64,000 nucleotides of DNA, taken from assembly GCF_900112005.1 (NCBI RefSeq), contig NZ_FOKK01000010.1, positions 1 through 64,000 of the forward strand, given 5' to 3'. The stretch is from Algoriphagus aquimarinus. Its GTDB lineage: Bacteria > Bacteroidota > Bacteroidia > Cytophagales > Cyclobacteriaceae. Below the pieces are notes generated by a model, which saw nothing but the letters and a program-made list of their open reading frames with translations, was not told the DNA's origin and ran no database searches. A program made the position numbers and the translations under genes. This document shows, piece by piece, positions 17,760-26,771 of the stretch (its first letter is position 1; the number at the start of each line of letters is the position of its first letter).

Positions 17760-18980
17760 TTATTTCTTTGAGTCGAATTCCTCCACTCGCTTTTTATGAT
17801 ACTCACTTCCACTAATCGCATAGGCCTTTTTCACATAAGTTAAAGCAGATTCGAAATCAGTCTGAGTGACAAAATAATCCGCCATAGAATCATACACATT
17901 GGCAGACTTGGGGAAATACCGGATTCCCTGCTCGAAGAACATTTTCGCCTTTTCCATCTGCCCCATATCCATACTCATGTAGCCTGACATGGTTACCAGA
18001 TCCTCCGGATAGGGAGCTACTTCATAGCCAAAGCGAGCCTCCAGCTTCTTCGCTCTATACTCCGTCAATTCCATCAGCTCTTTGGCGGGAGTTTCTGGTA
18101 TGTTAAACAATTCTACTCTTTCCATCTGAAACCATTCGAAAAGCGAAATCAATCCACTTCGAAGAGAAGGAAGCGGAATCGTGCCGTGAAGATCCTTTGG
18201 AAAAAGCTCCCAGTCAAAATCCAACCCACTTGCTGAACTAGTTCTGCAAAGCTCCGCAAACGCCCTATTGCTCCGGGCAAACAAAGTGAAATCAGATTCG
18301 TCCTGCTTAACTTCCTCGATGGTCATTTCAGGTTTTTGCATATGCATTTGACCATTAAGAGAAATATAGAGGGATTTACCCTTATGGCTTTCGCTGCCAA
18401 AAACTTCCCTCGCTTGCTTCAGCATCAGCTGATCATCCCAGTCCAAACTAGGATCTATCGCCAAATAGTTGGCAAATAACTCCGGGTGATTGAGAAGCGT
18501 GTTGATAGCAAACAATCCCCCGTAAGAATGTCCAATTAAGGTACGATAGGTAGTAACTGGATACTTTCCTTCTATGTAGGGGATCAATTCTTTGGACAGA
18601 AACTCCGTAAAAGCTGCTGCTCCCCCATTTGGCGCATAACTTGGCTCTACGACGCTAGGAGTTAAATCTCTGTTTCTGTTCTGATGATTGGAAATGCCAA
18701 TAAGGATCATTTCGGGTAGAAATCCACCTGAGTAAAACGATTGAGTCACGCTAAGTGCAGGCAGCAGAATTTCCCCATCCAAAATGTAGGCCGTGGGATA
18801 TTTCTTTTCCGAGTCAAAGCCTTCTGGCAGTTGTACATAAAAGACTCTGGACTCGTCCAGCACCTCAGAATACATGCTATCCTTCAGCCCAGCCTGAGTT
18901 AGAAATTGCGCTTGCGCGTTACCAAAGACGCACAACAACAGCAAGACGCAAAGAAAGATTTTATGATGGAAGTAGGTCAT
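17760..18980 (-). CDS. Exported esterase (esterase D/siderophore-esterase fold) with C-terminal TPR-like region
   Basis: 406 residues from the ATG at 18980, which begins a clean signal peptide (FLCVLLLLCVFGNAQA). ATG 19022 and TTG 19028 would only lengthen the leader. The PF00756-type hydrolase core has YPTAYILDGE, the elbow LIGHSYGG with Ser152, the Asp region IDPSLDWDD and His in KDLHGTIP. The last ~100 residues look like TPR helices (AKMFFEQGIRYFPKSANVYDS). This architecture is common in Bacteroidota; substrates include siderophore or aryl esters. It is convergent with the NTF2-fold gene, ending 24 bp from it. Confidence 0.85.
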   Translation of the reverse strand: MTYFHHKIFLCVLLLLCVFGNAQAQFLTQAGLKDSMYSEVLDESRVFYVQLPEGFDSEKKYPTAYILDGEILLPALSVTQSFYSGGFLPEMILIGISNHQNRNRDLTPSVVEPSYAPNGGAAAFTEFLSKELIPYIEGKYPVTTYRTLIGHSYGGLFAINTLLNHPELFANYLAIDPSLDWDDQLMLKQAREVFGSESHKGKSLYISLNGQMHMQKPEMTIEEVKQDESDFTLFARSNRAFAELCRTSSASGLDFDWELFPKDLHGTIPLPSLRSGLISLFEWFQMERVELFNIPETPAKELMELTEYRAKKLEARFGYEVAPYPEDLVTMSGYMSMDMGQMEKAKMFFEQGIRYFPKSANVYDSMADYFVTQTDFESALTYVKKAYAISGSEYHKKRVEEFDSKK

Positions 18981-19207
18981 TAAGGGTTGGGGTCTACTGA
19001 TGGAATAGCATAAACTATTCATATTCAAATATTTTTAGCTGTGGGTAATTTATCAAAATACCTCTTTAGATTCCTAATAAGCTAGGATCCCAATACGCCT
19101 AGGGAGAATCTTTAGTAGTGTAGCTTCGAGATTGAATAAGCAATTCCTTAAATTGGAGCCAAGCTTATATTTTCAACAGGATTCATTGCTTTCCCCTATT
19201 CTCATCC

Positions 19208-20452
19208 ATGGATATTTTTAGTGTCATCACCATTCTGATTATACTTTCTGCAGCTTTTGCCTTTATCAATACCAAATTTCTGAAGCTCCCTTTTACCATC
19301 GGGCTGATGATTATTGCTATCGCATTTACGCTGGGAATTACGATTCTAGGCAAATTCAATCATTATTTTCTCGACGAAGCGGAACTCCTTATCAAGTCCA
19401 TTGATTTTGAAACAGCCCTGCTAGATGTAATGCTGAGCTTCCTGCTTTTTGCCGGAGCACTTCACACCAAACTGGATTCCCTAAGGAGACTCAAAGCTCC
19501 TATCGCTGTCTTCGCTACTATTGGAGTGGTGCTATCCACCTTTTTCGTGGGCACACTGATGTTTTACGCTTTCATACTGTTTGGTCACGAAATCGACTAT
19601 ATCTATTGCCTGCTATTTGGCGCATTGATCTCTCCTACTGACCCTATCGCGGTATTAGGGATTTTGAAAAGTGCCAATGCACCCAAGAAACTGGAGGTCA
19701 AAATAGTAGGCGAATCACTCTTCAATGACGGTGTAGGCGTGGTGGTATTCCTGGTTATTTTCAAAATTGCCCAGCAGGGAATCGGCGCTATAGATGCGGG
19801 AGATATTGGGTTGTTGTTCTTAGAAGAAGTGGTAGGTGGCATAATCCTCGGCTTGGTAACAGGATGGATGACATTTCAGATCATGAAAGCAATAGACCAT
19901 TATGAAACTGAGGTGATAATTACTCTTGCCTTGGTGATGGGACTTTCTATGCTAGCTCATAAACTTCACGTTTCCGGCCCGCTGGCAGTGGTAGTTGCAG
20001 GGATTTTCATAGGAAATAAATCACCGAAAATAGCCTGGTCAGAGACTACTCATAATTATGTAGACAAATTCTGGGAACTGATAGACGTGCTACTAAATGC
20101 TGTTCTATTCGTATTGATTGGTCTTGAGCTGTTAATCATTTCCACCAGTGGAGAGTACTTGAAATTTGGATTGATCGCAATTCCGGTAGCCCTTATCGCT
20201 AGGTATTTAGCACTTTCTGGACCTGTTGCTATTTTTGATAAAAAGCTAGATTTCATCCCAAAAACCAATCTGATGATGACTTGGGGAGGAATCCGAGGAG
20301 GAATCTCCATCGCTTTAGCTTTATCCTTAGAACCTCAAATGGAGCGGGAATTATTCCTCACCGTCACCTATGTGGTCGTAGTCTTCTCCATTATTGTTCA
20401 GGGATTGACCATCGGACCCTTGGTGAAGAAGGTTTTAAAAAACTACACCTAA
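19208..20452 (+). CDS. Na+/H+ antiporter of the CPA1/NhaP family
   Basis: 414 residues with about 12 membrane segments. Hallmark ion-binding motifs are present: SPTDPIAVLGILK, then GESLFNDGVGVVVF (the Asn-Asp pair of CPA1 antiporters) and MTWGGIRGGISIALALSL near the end. It exchanges Na+ (or K+) for protons across the inner membrane for pH and salt balance, consistent with a marine or saline lifestyle. It has no long cytoplasmic C-terminal tail. Its stop overlaps by 4 bp the stop of the convergent DUF2306 gene. Confidence 0.92.
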   Translation: MDIFSVITILIILSAAFAFINTKFLKLPFTIGLMIIAIAFTLGITILGKFNHYFLDEAELLIKSIDFETALLDVMLSFLLFAGALHTKLDSLRRLKAPIAVFATIGVVLSTFFVGTLMFYAFILFGHEIDYIYCLLFGALISPTDPIAVLGILKSANAPKKLEVKIVGESLFNDGVGVVVFLVIFKIAQQGIGAIDAGDIGLLFLEEVVGGIILGLVTGWMTFQIMKAIDHYETEVIITLALVMGLSMLAHKLHVSGPLAVVVAGIFIGNKSPKIAWSETTHNYVDKFWELIDVLLNAVLFVLIGLELLIISTSGEYLKFGLIAIPVALIARYLALSGPVAIFDKKLDFIPKTNLMMTWGGIRGGISIALALSLEPQMERELFLTVTYVVVVFSIIVQGLTIGPLVKKVLKNYT

Positions 20453-21261
20453 AGTGCCGGCAGCCACATGCCCATAGTTGCAGTAGCGATTCCTACCATA
20501 ATCCCCAAAGTCAGCACTCCCAATAGGACTGACATAGCTATTTTGGGTTTCGCAAAGGAAGATGCCTTGGCTATAAAATAGAATTCAGCAATTACCTGCG
20601 GTAAAATATACACGAACACGTAAAGGAAATTTAGAAATGGCCCTTGAAAGGTCTCCATATCAAACCCCACTGGAGCCTGGTGAATCGCGAACCAAAGCAT
20701 CAAAAATACCCGAAAGAACCATACTCCACTCATCGCCAAAAACAGGCGAATAGCCCATTTGTTATGTCGGTCTATTTGACGTTTCATAGCAAATCTCAGT
20801 GTGTACACCACGCAAACCAAAATGATCAACCCATTGATAGTAATGAATACAGAGCCAATCATACCTCCTGCAGTTCCCCGTACCCAAGCCAAATAGAAGC
20901 CAGCCAAACTGATCAAAAATGCTGATCCTAGGTACACTCTCCCTGAGAATCTATGAAAAGCGGGAAACAATTTTCGAACTTTTGAAATCAATTGTAAGGG
21001 CCCCAAAATGCTAATCACCGCTGCAAAAAACACATGTAGTCCGAAGAATGCATTTCCCATCAAATCTCGGGCAACATAGCCATGTGTCGTCTGAGCATTC
21101 CATCGCTCAAAATTACCCTGCACTCCCGCGGTGCCGTAAAGCATGATGATATAATAAGCAAAAATCAATTGGCCAATAACCACCACCACAAACCAGGCGC
21201 GGGTTGAAAGTTGCAAAAGCTGATTTGAACGGGAATGGGTTGAGGACACGATGGAGGTCAA
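20449..21261 (-). CDS. DUF2306 membrane protein
   Basis: About 270 residues with about seven hydrophobic helices. DUF2306 features: FFAAVISILGPLQLI, FPAFHRFSGRVYLGSA and KRQIDRHNKWAIRLF, with His residues that might bind a metal or haem. The biochemical role is unknown. No ATG starts the frame: TTG 21261 (270 aa) or GTG 21249 (266 aa) are the candidates, and the choice is uncertain. Confidence 0.8.
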   Translation of the reverse strand: MTSIVSSTHSRSNQLLQLSTRAWFVVVVIGQLIFAYYIIMLYGTAGVQGNFERWNAQTTHGYVARDLMGNAFFGLHVFFAAVISILGPLQLISKVRKLFPAFHRFSGRVYLGSAFLISLAGFYLAWVRGTAGGMIGSVFITINGLIILVCVVYTLRFAMKRQIDRHNKWAIRLFLAMSGVWFFRVFLMLWFAIHQAPVGFDMETFQGPFLNFLYVFVYILPQVIAEFYFIAKASSFAKPKIAMSVLLGVLTLGIMVGIATATMGMWLPAL

Positions 21262-21339
21262 TAGCGTTATTTTAAGTGATTAGATTTCTCTTTCTCCCTA
21301 AACCTACGCGTAGGTCAGCCCATTCCCACCTAACAATTG

Positions 21340-21921
21340 TTAAGTAATTTCCCTACGGATGCGACTTAAGCTTTCCGGTTTGATACCCAGATAGGAAGCG
21401 ATGTATTTCAGAGGAACATGTTGTATGATCAGGGGCTCATTCCTTAAAAGTTTGAGATATCGCTGCTCAGCAGTCAGATTCCCCATATCATTGATCCGCT
21501 CTTTGTCTTGTTCCATCTTTTGCTGCAGCACTTTGATCGTATAATCTTTCTGCGTTTCTCCCATTGCCGCTGATAGATCTACATCGTCCCTAGATATTCG
21601 AAGTATTTCACAATCAGTGAGGCATTACAAATTTTCATTAGAAATAGAACGGTTCATAAAATGGAAATACGAGGTAAAAAACCGTGGTCCATTATTTAGA
21701 TCTACGGTCACTTCATTGCCTTTTTCATCCAAATGAAAGTTTCGCATTACGCCCGACACGATGAAATTATGATACATAGGGATCTTGCCTGCCGGCTCCA
21801 GAATCGTATCTTTCTTCACTTGTATGGATTTAAAGAATTGTCGACAGACAGCTTTATCACCTTCTGGGATATCCCAGATTTGATTGATGTATGCAAACAT
21901 TGTATCAAAGTATCGCTCCAT
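21340..21921 (-). pseudogene. Crp/Fnr-family regulator interrupted by one in-frame ochre codon
   Basis: Read through, the frame gives a 193-residue Bacteroidota-type Crp/Fnr protein. From ATG 21921: MERYFDTMFAYINQ, a cyclic-nucleotide-binding-like beta roll (GVMRNFHLDEKGNEVTVD), then TAA at codon 99 (21625-21627). The same frame continues [18 protein letters not shown] and ends in the winged-helix [23 protein letters not shown] to TAA (Gln lost) would explain it, by inference. The first part alone lacks the DNA-binding helix, so the regulator is probably inactive unless this is a base-call error. Confidence 0.85.
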
Positions 21922-22103
21922 TTTCTGATAGAAAAAATATATGAATTAAGTATAAGACAACAAGTCAACAAGTTTAAACTTTCCAGCTATTCCTTGCTCA
22001 AGTTTGTATTTACCTACAACCCCTGTTCTCTACCTTTCCGCCTTAATTTAGCTTTAATTTTAATATGATTTGGGTATCTTGAACGCATCAAAAACGAAAA
22101 CCT

Positions 22104-23015
22104 ATGAAACAAAATTTCAATTTATCCTTCTCATTGCTTTTAGCCCTAACCTTAGGCTTTACTGCATGTAGTTCAGAGAAAAAAACAGACGATGGCAGCG
22201 AAACTGCCGAAGTTGTTCAAACAGAATCAAAGAGTTTTGGTGGCCTAGCCCTTTACACAGTTAGAGATTCCATGGCTAGCAACCCTAAAGCTACCCTTCA
22301 GGCGGTAGCAGATGCTGGATATGCTTATGTGGAAGCTGCTAATTATGCAGATGGTAAATTCTACGGAATGGCGCCAACTGAATTCAAAGCCTACCTAGAA
22401 TCTATTGGTTTGACTGCCAAAAGTGCTCACATGGGCATGGTAAATATGGAGAACGCTGATCAGCTAATCACTGATGTAAAAGCTGCTGGTATTGAATTCT
22501 TCGTAATTCCAGTACCTCCTATGGGAATGTTTACAGCTGGTCCTGAAGGAATGGGCATGAAAGGCACTGCAGATGAGTTGGTGACGATCATGAATACGCT
22601 AGGTGAAAAATGCACCAAAGCTGGCATCAAACTTCTTTACCATAACCACGACTTCGAATTCAAAGCGATGGCAGATGGTACTATCATCGAGGACTTACTT
22701 CTTGAGAAGTGTAACCCTGAGTTTGTCAACTTCCAAATGGACCTATTCTGGGTAACCAAAGCAGAAGTAGATCCTCTTACTTACTTCGAAAAGTACCCAG
22801 GTAGATTCATCGCTTGGCACGTAAAAGACATGAATGCTGAAGGTAAATTCGCTCCTGTTGGAACTGGTACAATTGATTTCAAGAGAATTTTGGCTAAAAA
22901 AGATAAGTCAGGCATGGAATTCTATTTGGTAGAGCAAGATCAGACTTTCGGTTTGGATCCTTTGGAAGCAATCAAAATCAGCCACGCTGGTTTGGAAGAA
23001 ATTGGTTTCAAATAA
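22104..23015 (+). CDS. Lipoprotein of the sugar phosphate isomerase/epimerase (xylose isomerase-like TIM barrel) family
   Basis: 303 residues. Lipobox at TLGFTACSS. The mature protein is an AP-endonuclease-2 type TIM barrel: GLALYTVRDS, YAYVEAANYADG, the metal-site segment LLYHNHDFEF, FQMDLFWV, WHVKDMN and VEQDQTFG, consistent with a divalent-metal isomerase or epimerase. It is exported and membrane-anchored, unlike classic cytoplasmic members, so it may act on sugars in the periplasm. A strong terminator follows. It starts about 180 bp from the divergent broken Crp/Fnr gene. Confidence 0.88.
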   Translation: MKQNFNLSFSLLLALTLGFTACSSEKKTDDGSETAEVVQTESKSFGGLALYTVRDSMASNPKATLQAVADAGYAYVEAANYADGKFYGMAPTEFKAYLESIGLTAKSAHMGMVNMENADQLITDVKAAGIEFFVIPVPPMGMFTAGPEGMGMKGTADELVTIMNTLGEKCTKAGIKLLYHNHDFEFKAMADGTIIEDLLLEKCNPEFVNFQMDLFWVTKAEVDPLTYFEKYPGRFIAWHVKDMNAEGKFAPVGTGTIDFKRILAKKDKSGMEFYLVEQDQTFGLDPLEAIKISHAGLEEIGFK

Positions 23016-23037
23016 AGTCTAGTTTCTTTATTAAAAT

Positions 23038-23069
23038 AAAAGCCATTCCGAAGAGATCGGAATGGCTTT
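23038..23069 (+). terminator. Terminator after the TIM-barrel lipoprotein gene
   Basis: aaagccattccg, loop aagagat, cggaatggcttt: a 12-bp stem ending in T residues, 23 bp after the stop codon. Confidence 0.85.
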
Positions 23070-23171
23070 TATCGTTTTAAGTATTCATTTGTTTAAACTC
23101 ATGAGCTTCGCCCCTCTAATTTCGGTGGTTATTGGTATATTAAACAGTCAGCCCTAAACTGTTTTCTGATT

Positions 23172-24692
23172 ATGATTAATCCAATTATTTCTTTCCTCTT
23201 GTTGCTCTCCCTTTCATATTCGCAGCAAATACCAGAAGAAAAACCCAACATAGTCTTGATTCTGGCTGATGACCTCGGCTGGTCAGATATAGGCAGCTAT
23301 GGAAGTGAGGTAGAAACCCCGAATTTGGACTGGCTAGCAGAGAATGGCGTCCGGTTCACCCAAATGTATAATACATCAAAGTGCAATCCTTCGAGAGCAG
23401 CATTGCTTACCGGCTTGTACGCTCAGCAGGTTGGTTATGGTGCTACTTACCTTCAGCCTTTGGAAAATGGGATCACTGTCGGAGAACTCCTTCAATCAGC
23501 TGGGTATAGAACGCTATGGGCAGGCAAACATCATGGTTACGATCATCCGATGGACCGGGGTTTTGATAGGTATTATGGGCTTAAAGAAGGCGCTTCAAAT
23601 CATTTCAATCCCGGACCTCGTCGTGAGAATGAACCGGAACCTGCTCAAAAAAGACCTGATCGACCATTTTACGAAGACCGGAAATTGATGCAGCCTTACT
23701 CGGTTCAGCAAGACTATTACTCCACCGATTACTTCACCAAGTATGCTTTGCGGTGGCTGGATGAATACAAAGAAGATGAGAAACCATTTTTTCTTTACTT
23801 GGCTTACACCGCTCCTCATGACCCATTAATGGCTTGGCCTGAAGATATTGATAAGTACAAAGGTAAATATGCCCAAGGCTATGAGGCTGTTAGGAAAAAA
23901 CGCTTTGAAAAGCAGAAAAAGCTGGGAATCATTGATGAAAGCTATGCTCTGACCGAGCCAACCTATATACCATGGGAATCTCTTTCTGATTCTGCCCGAC
24001 AAGTAGAGGAGCTAAAAATGGAAGTATATGCAGCGATGATCGATCGTATGGATCAAAAAATCGGAGAAATCATCCAGAAGCTACGAACGCAGGGAAAGCT
24101 TGATAATACTGTTTTTCTATTCCTTTCTGACAATGGTGCTTCAGCGGAAGTAGTAACTCTCCCTGGAAACGGGGAAATCGGATCTGTTGGACAGTGGACT
24201 TCTCTAGGACCAGATTGGGCCAATGTAGGAAACACCCCGCATCGCTTTTACAAAAACTACTCTTTCGAAGGCGGGATCAAAACCCCATTGATTATCTCTT
24301 GGCCTAAAGGACTGGGGCATGAGAATGTAGTAAGTACTTTCCCCGCCCACCTCATCGATATCCTTCCTACTTTGGCTGAGTTAGCTGGTGCCAGTTACCC
24401 TAATGAATTTGCAGGAAAACCAGTACTGCCAACGGAAGGACAAAGTCTTCTGCCCGCAGTTCGCGGTGAAAAATCCCAACGCGAAGAAGCTATTTTCTGG
24501 GAATGGTCTGTAGGAAAAGCCGTGAGAAAAGGTGACTGGAAACTTGTCAGCCATGGGAAAAATGCTGCTTGGGAGTTATATAACCTTAAACTAGACCCAA
24601 CAGAAATTAAAAATTTAATTTCTCTACAACCCGAAATTGCACGTGAACTCGAAGTTGAATTCCAAAATTGGAAAGCGAGGGTCAGTCTGTGA
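23172..24692 (+). CDS. Exported sulfatase (S1 family)
   Basis: 506 residues, with a signal peptide (FLLLLSLSYSQ) then NIVLILADDLGWSD, whose Asp33/Asp34 bind Ca2+. The sulfatase signature CNPSRAALLTG carries Cys71, which must be converted to formylglycine by a sulfatase-maturing enzyme not encoded here. Other family motifs: GKHHGYDHP, YTAPHDPL and FLSDNGAS. It hydrolyses sulfate esters, probably from sulfated glycans, in the periplasm. It follows a terminator, so it is its own transcription unit with perhaps the tiny membrane protein downstream. Confidence 0.93.
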   Translation: MINPIISFLLLLSLSYSQQIPEEKPNIVLILADDLGWSDIGSYGSEVETPNLDWLAENGVRFTQMYNTSKCNPSRAALLTGLYAQQVGYGATYLQPLENGITVGELLQSAGYRTLWAGKHHGYDHPMDRGFDRYYGLKEGASNHFNPGPRRENEPEPAQKRPDRPFYEDRKLMQPYSVQQDYYSTDYFTKYALRWLDEYKEDEKPFFLYLAYTAPHDPLMAWPEDIDKYKGKYAQGYEAVRKKRFEKQKKLGIIDESYALTEPTYIPWESLSDSARQVEELKMEVYAAMIDRMDQKIGEIIQKLRTQGKLDNTVFLFLSDNGASAEVVTLPGNGEIGSVGQWTSLGPDWANVGNTPHRFYKNYSFEGGIKTPLIISWPKGLGHENVVSTFPAHLIDILPTLAELAGASYPNEFAGKPVLPTEGQSLLPAVRGEKSQREEAIFWEWSVGKAVRKGDWKLVSHGKNAAWELYNLKLDPTEIKNLISLQPEIARELEVEFQNWKARVSL

Positions 24693-24744
24693 TAAATCTT
24701 GACCCAAGTTGGAAAGTGACACCCCTCCTAACCTAGCTTAATCA

Positions 24745-24861
24745 ATGAGCGGAAATGCCACAATAATCCTGATTTTCGGAATCCTGATCCTACATTTTGT
24801 TGTTGGCATCGGCTATTTGCTGTATAAACTTTCCCGCAAAAACCAAAACAACAAAAAGTGA
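24745..24861 (+). CDS. Probable 38-aa single-pass membrane protein
   Basis: The frame ATG 24745 to TGA 24861 encodes MSGNATIILIFGILILHFVV and then a basic tail (LYKLSRKNQNNKK). This is a textbook small membrane protein: a short polar N-terminus, about 22 hydrophobic residues and positive residues on the cytoplasmic side. It lies 52 bp after the sulfatase stop. Codon use looks normal, but evidence is limited to the pattern. Its function is unknown. Confidence 0.55.
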   Translation: MSGNATIILIFGILILHFVVGIGYLLYKLSRKNQNNKK

Positions 24862-24947
24862 ATCCTGTATAAGTTTAGTGGTAATTACTTCAGGTTCTGC
24901 TCAGATTAGTTCTATCTAAAATACTGTCCTTATACTTTCATGAAAAC

Positions 24948-24977
24948 AAAAAAACCACTCCTTACAAAGAAGTGGCT
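24948..24977 (-). terminator. Terminator of the 500-aa secreted protein gene
   Basis: On the minus strand gccacttc-tttgtaa-ggagtgg is followed by a run of seven T, about 25 bp past the stop of the gene ending at 25001. Confidence 0.8.
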
Positions 24978-25000
24978 TTCGCGCATAGACCATTTAATCT

Positions 25001-26503
25001 TTACCCTACTAACAGCGTTAAGTTGCGGTGCGTATTGTTTTGACCCACCCAGGAATACCCGTTGGTTGTCCTCGCGCTGACCGAAAGCACGAAGCTATAA
25101 GCACAGGATTGCGGTGGTCTCCAATTCCCTGATTCAGGGATTAGTTTATTGACAAATCCCTCCCAATTTCCCTTGGAAGGCGTGTAGTTTTCTGCATAGA
25201 TAGGAGTAGAAAGTCCCGCGCCATAGGTTGCATAGAAACTAACTCCCCTCAGATTTCCTTCAGGATCGTTTGCAGTGATTCTGAAATTCAATCCATCCGG
25301 AGCTGCCCCTATAGTTTCAATTGCACAGGCTGAAACTTCATTGCTGCCATGCTTCACGCTTTCTATGATAGTGGAAGGCACATGGTTATCGATAAACAAT
25401 CTCAATTCCTGAATAGCGGCTATATCGGTCGTGCTACTTCCTACAAAAAATGTCACTTGGATTCTATACAGTCCCGGTAAAAGTGCCGTAGTGGGAAACT
25501 GGATTAGCAGATCATCGATCGAGTAATCCGTCCCAGGATTTGCCATTTGATAGTAGCCATTAGCCGAAGCTGCAAATGATTCCAAGGCATAGGTTGATCC
25601 AGTCCAGCGGTAGTTTGACCAGTTGGAAATCAACTTGGCGAATGAACCACCCGGAGCTGCTATTTCCACCTTGTATTTGGTATTCCCTGCCGCCCAGAGT
25701 TGCTGTAGCTTGGTACGATTACCTATCAAATTCAGCGTACCGCCAAATGCCGCATTCTCTACAAAGTGATAGTACCCTGAGTCAGTTGTCGCACGTCCAG
25801 TCGCTGAGATTTTGGTCGTAGGTATCAAGCCCACACTTCCTACCACAGGCCCCAAATCCTTGGAAGGAATAGTAGGTTTTCTGCTTAAAATTAGCTGACG
25901 AAGTTTGGTAAAATCCTTGTAGAAATCGCCTGGAAAGTCAGTGGTAAACCCAGGATTACTGGACCTAACTCTAAATCCAAAATAGGTGTAGGGCGTACTC
26001 AATGGCCAAGAAAGGGCAACATTGATCTCGCTAAGTTCCAGTCTAAATTTCCAGATTCGGTGAGACACATCAGAATTTGGACTGGCACCAAACTCTTGAA
26101 CTACACCGGAATTAGATGGATCTGCCAGGAGTCCTGTCCAGCTGCCTGGCCCAAGGTATTTTTGCCTCCCCAATTTATTTGGTTGACCTGGGTAAAGTCC
26201 ATAATTCACATCGACTCCAGAGGTGATGTTACGATCCCGGTTATTGTCAAAAGTCAACCAAAAGTAATCGTTAGTACCTGCATCATTTCCAGTGTCTGAC
26301 ACTACATCGAGTGTGAGATAGAGGAAATTAGCGTCATTCTTAGCCATCACGTAGCCTCTGGAGAATTTGAGACTTCCGGCGTCATCCCAGTCACCAGCCA
26401 TCATTGGCTTATTGATGTCTACCGGATTTACGGCCCACTCGCTCCGAAGAGGTAAGGCAAAAAGAATAGGGGTTGTAATAGATAAATTTCTAAGCTTAGC
26501 CAT
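25001..26503 (-). CDS. Large beta-rich, possibly surface, protein of unknown function
   Basis: 500 residues from ATG 26503, which has an A-rich upstream region typical here; ATG 26575 would add 24 residues. The first ~170 residues resemble CBM9/DOMON-type sugar- or haem-binding folds (GDWDDAGSLKFSRG, NFLYLTLDVVSDT, YFWLTFDNNRDR). Later parts are beta-strand-rich repeats (TDSGYYHFVENAAFGG, ANGYYQMANPGTDYS) and an Ig-like end. The N-terminus is not a clean signal peptide (ITTPILFALPLRSEW), so location is uncertain. It has its own terminator and no obvious partners. Confidence 0.7.
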   Translation of the reverse strand: MAKLRNLSITTPILFALPLRSEWAVNPVDINKPMMAGDWDDAGSLKFSRGYVMAKNDANFLYLTLDVVSDTGNDAGTNDYFWLTFDNNRDRNITSGVDVNYGLYPGQPNKLGRQKYLGPGSWTGLLADPSNSGVVQEFGASPNSDVSHRIWKFRLELSEINVALSWPLSTPYTYFGFRVRSSNPGFTTDFPGDFYKDFTKLRQLILSRKPTIPSKDLGPVVGSVGLIPTTKISATGRATTDSGYYHFVENAAFGGTLNLIGNRTKLQQLWAAGNTKYKVEIAAPGGSFAKLISNWSNYRWTGSTYALESFAASANGYYQMANPGTDYSIDDLLIQFPTTALLPGLYRIQVTFFVGSSTTDIAAIQELRLFIDNHVPSTIIESVKHGSNEVSACAIETIGAAPDGLNFRITANDPEGNLRGVSFYATYGAGLSTPIYAENYTPSKGNWEGFVNKLIPESGNWRPPQSCAYSFVLSVSARTTNGYSWVGQNNTHRNLTLLVG

Positions 26504-26718
26504 TGTTTTTAAGAAGTAAGAAAGTTTGAAAAGGAACAGATGTCTCTGAAAAAATGAGACTTGTATGGAAATCATTCTCCCGCTTCATTTCTGAAAAAAG
26601 ACGAAAAACTATCGGGAACCAACGAATACCAGGAAATGAAAAAACAGATCAAACACCTGATATTCAACGCTTAACAAATTTAAGCATTATGGATAAAAAT
26701 GAATGTGAAAAGGGCACA

Positions 26719-26752
26719 AAAAAACCCTGACTTGTACTAAGTCAGGGTTTTA
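26719..26752 (-). terminator. Terminator of fumarylacetoacetase
   Basis: aaaccctgactt-gtact-aagtcagggttt: a perfect 12-bp stem, followed on the minus strand by a T tract, 20 bp after the stop of the 26772-28040 gene. Confidence 0.92.
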
Positions 26753-26771
26753 TATTAGTATTTTTTGCAAA

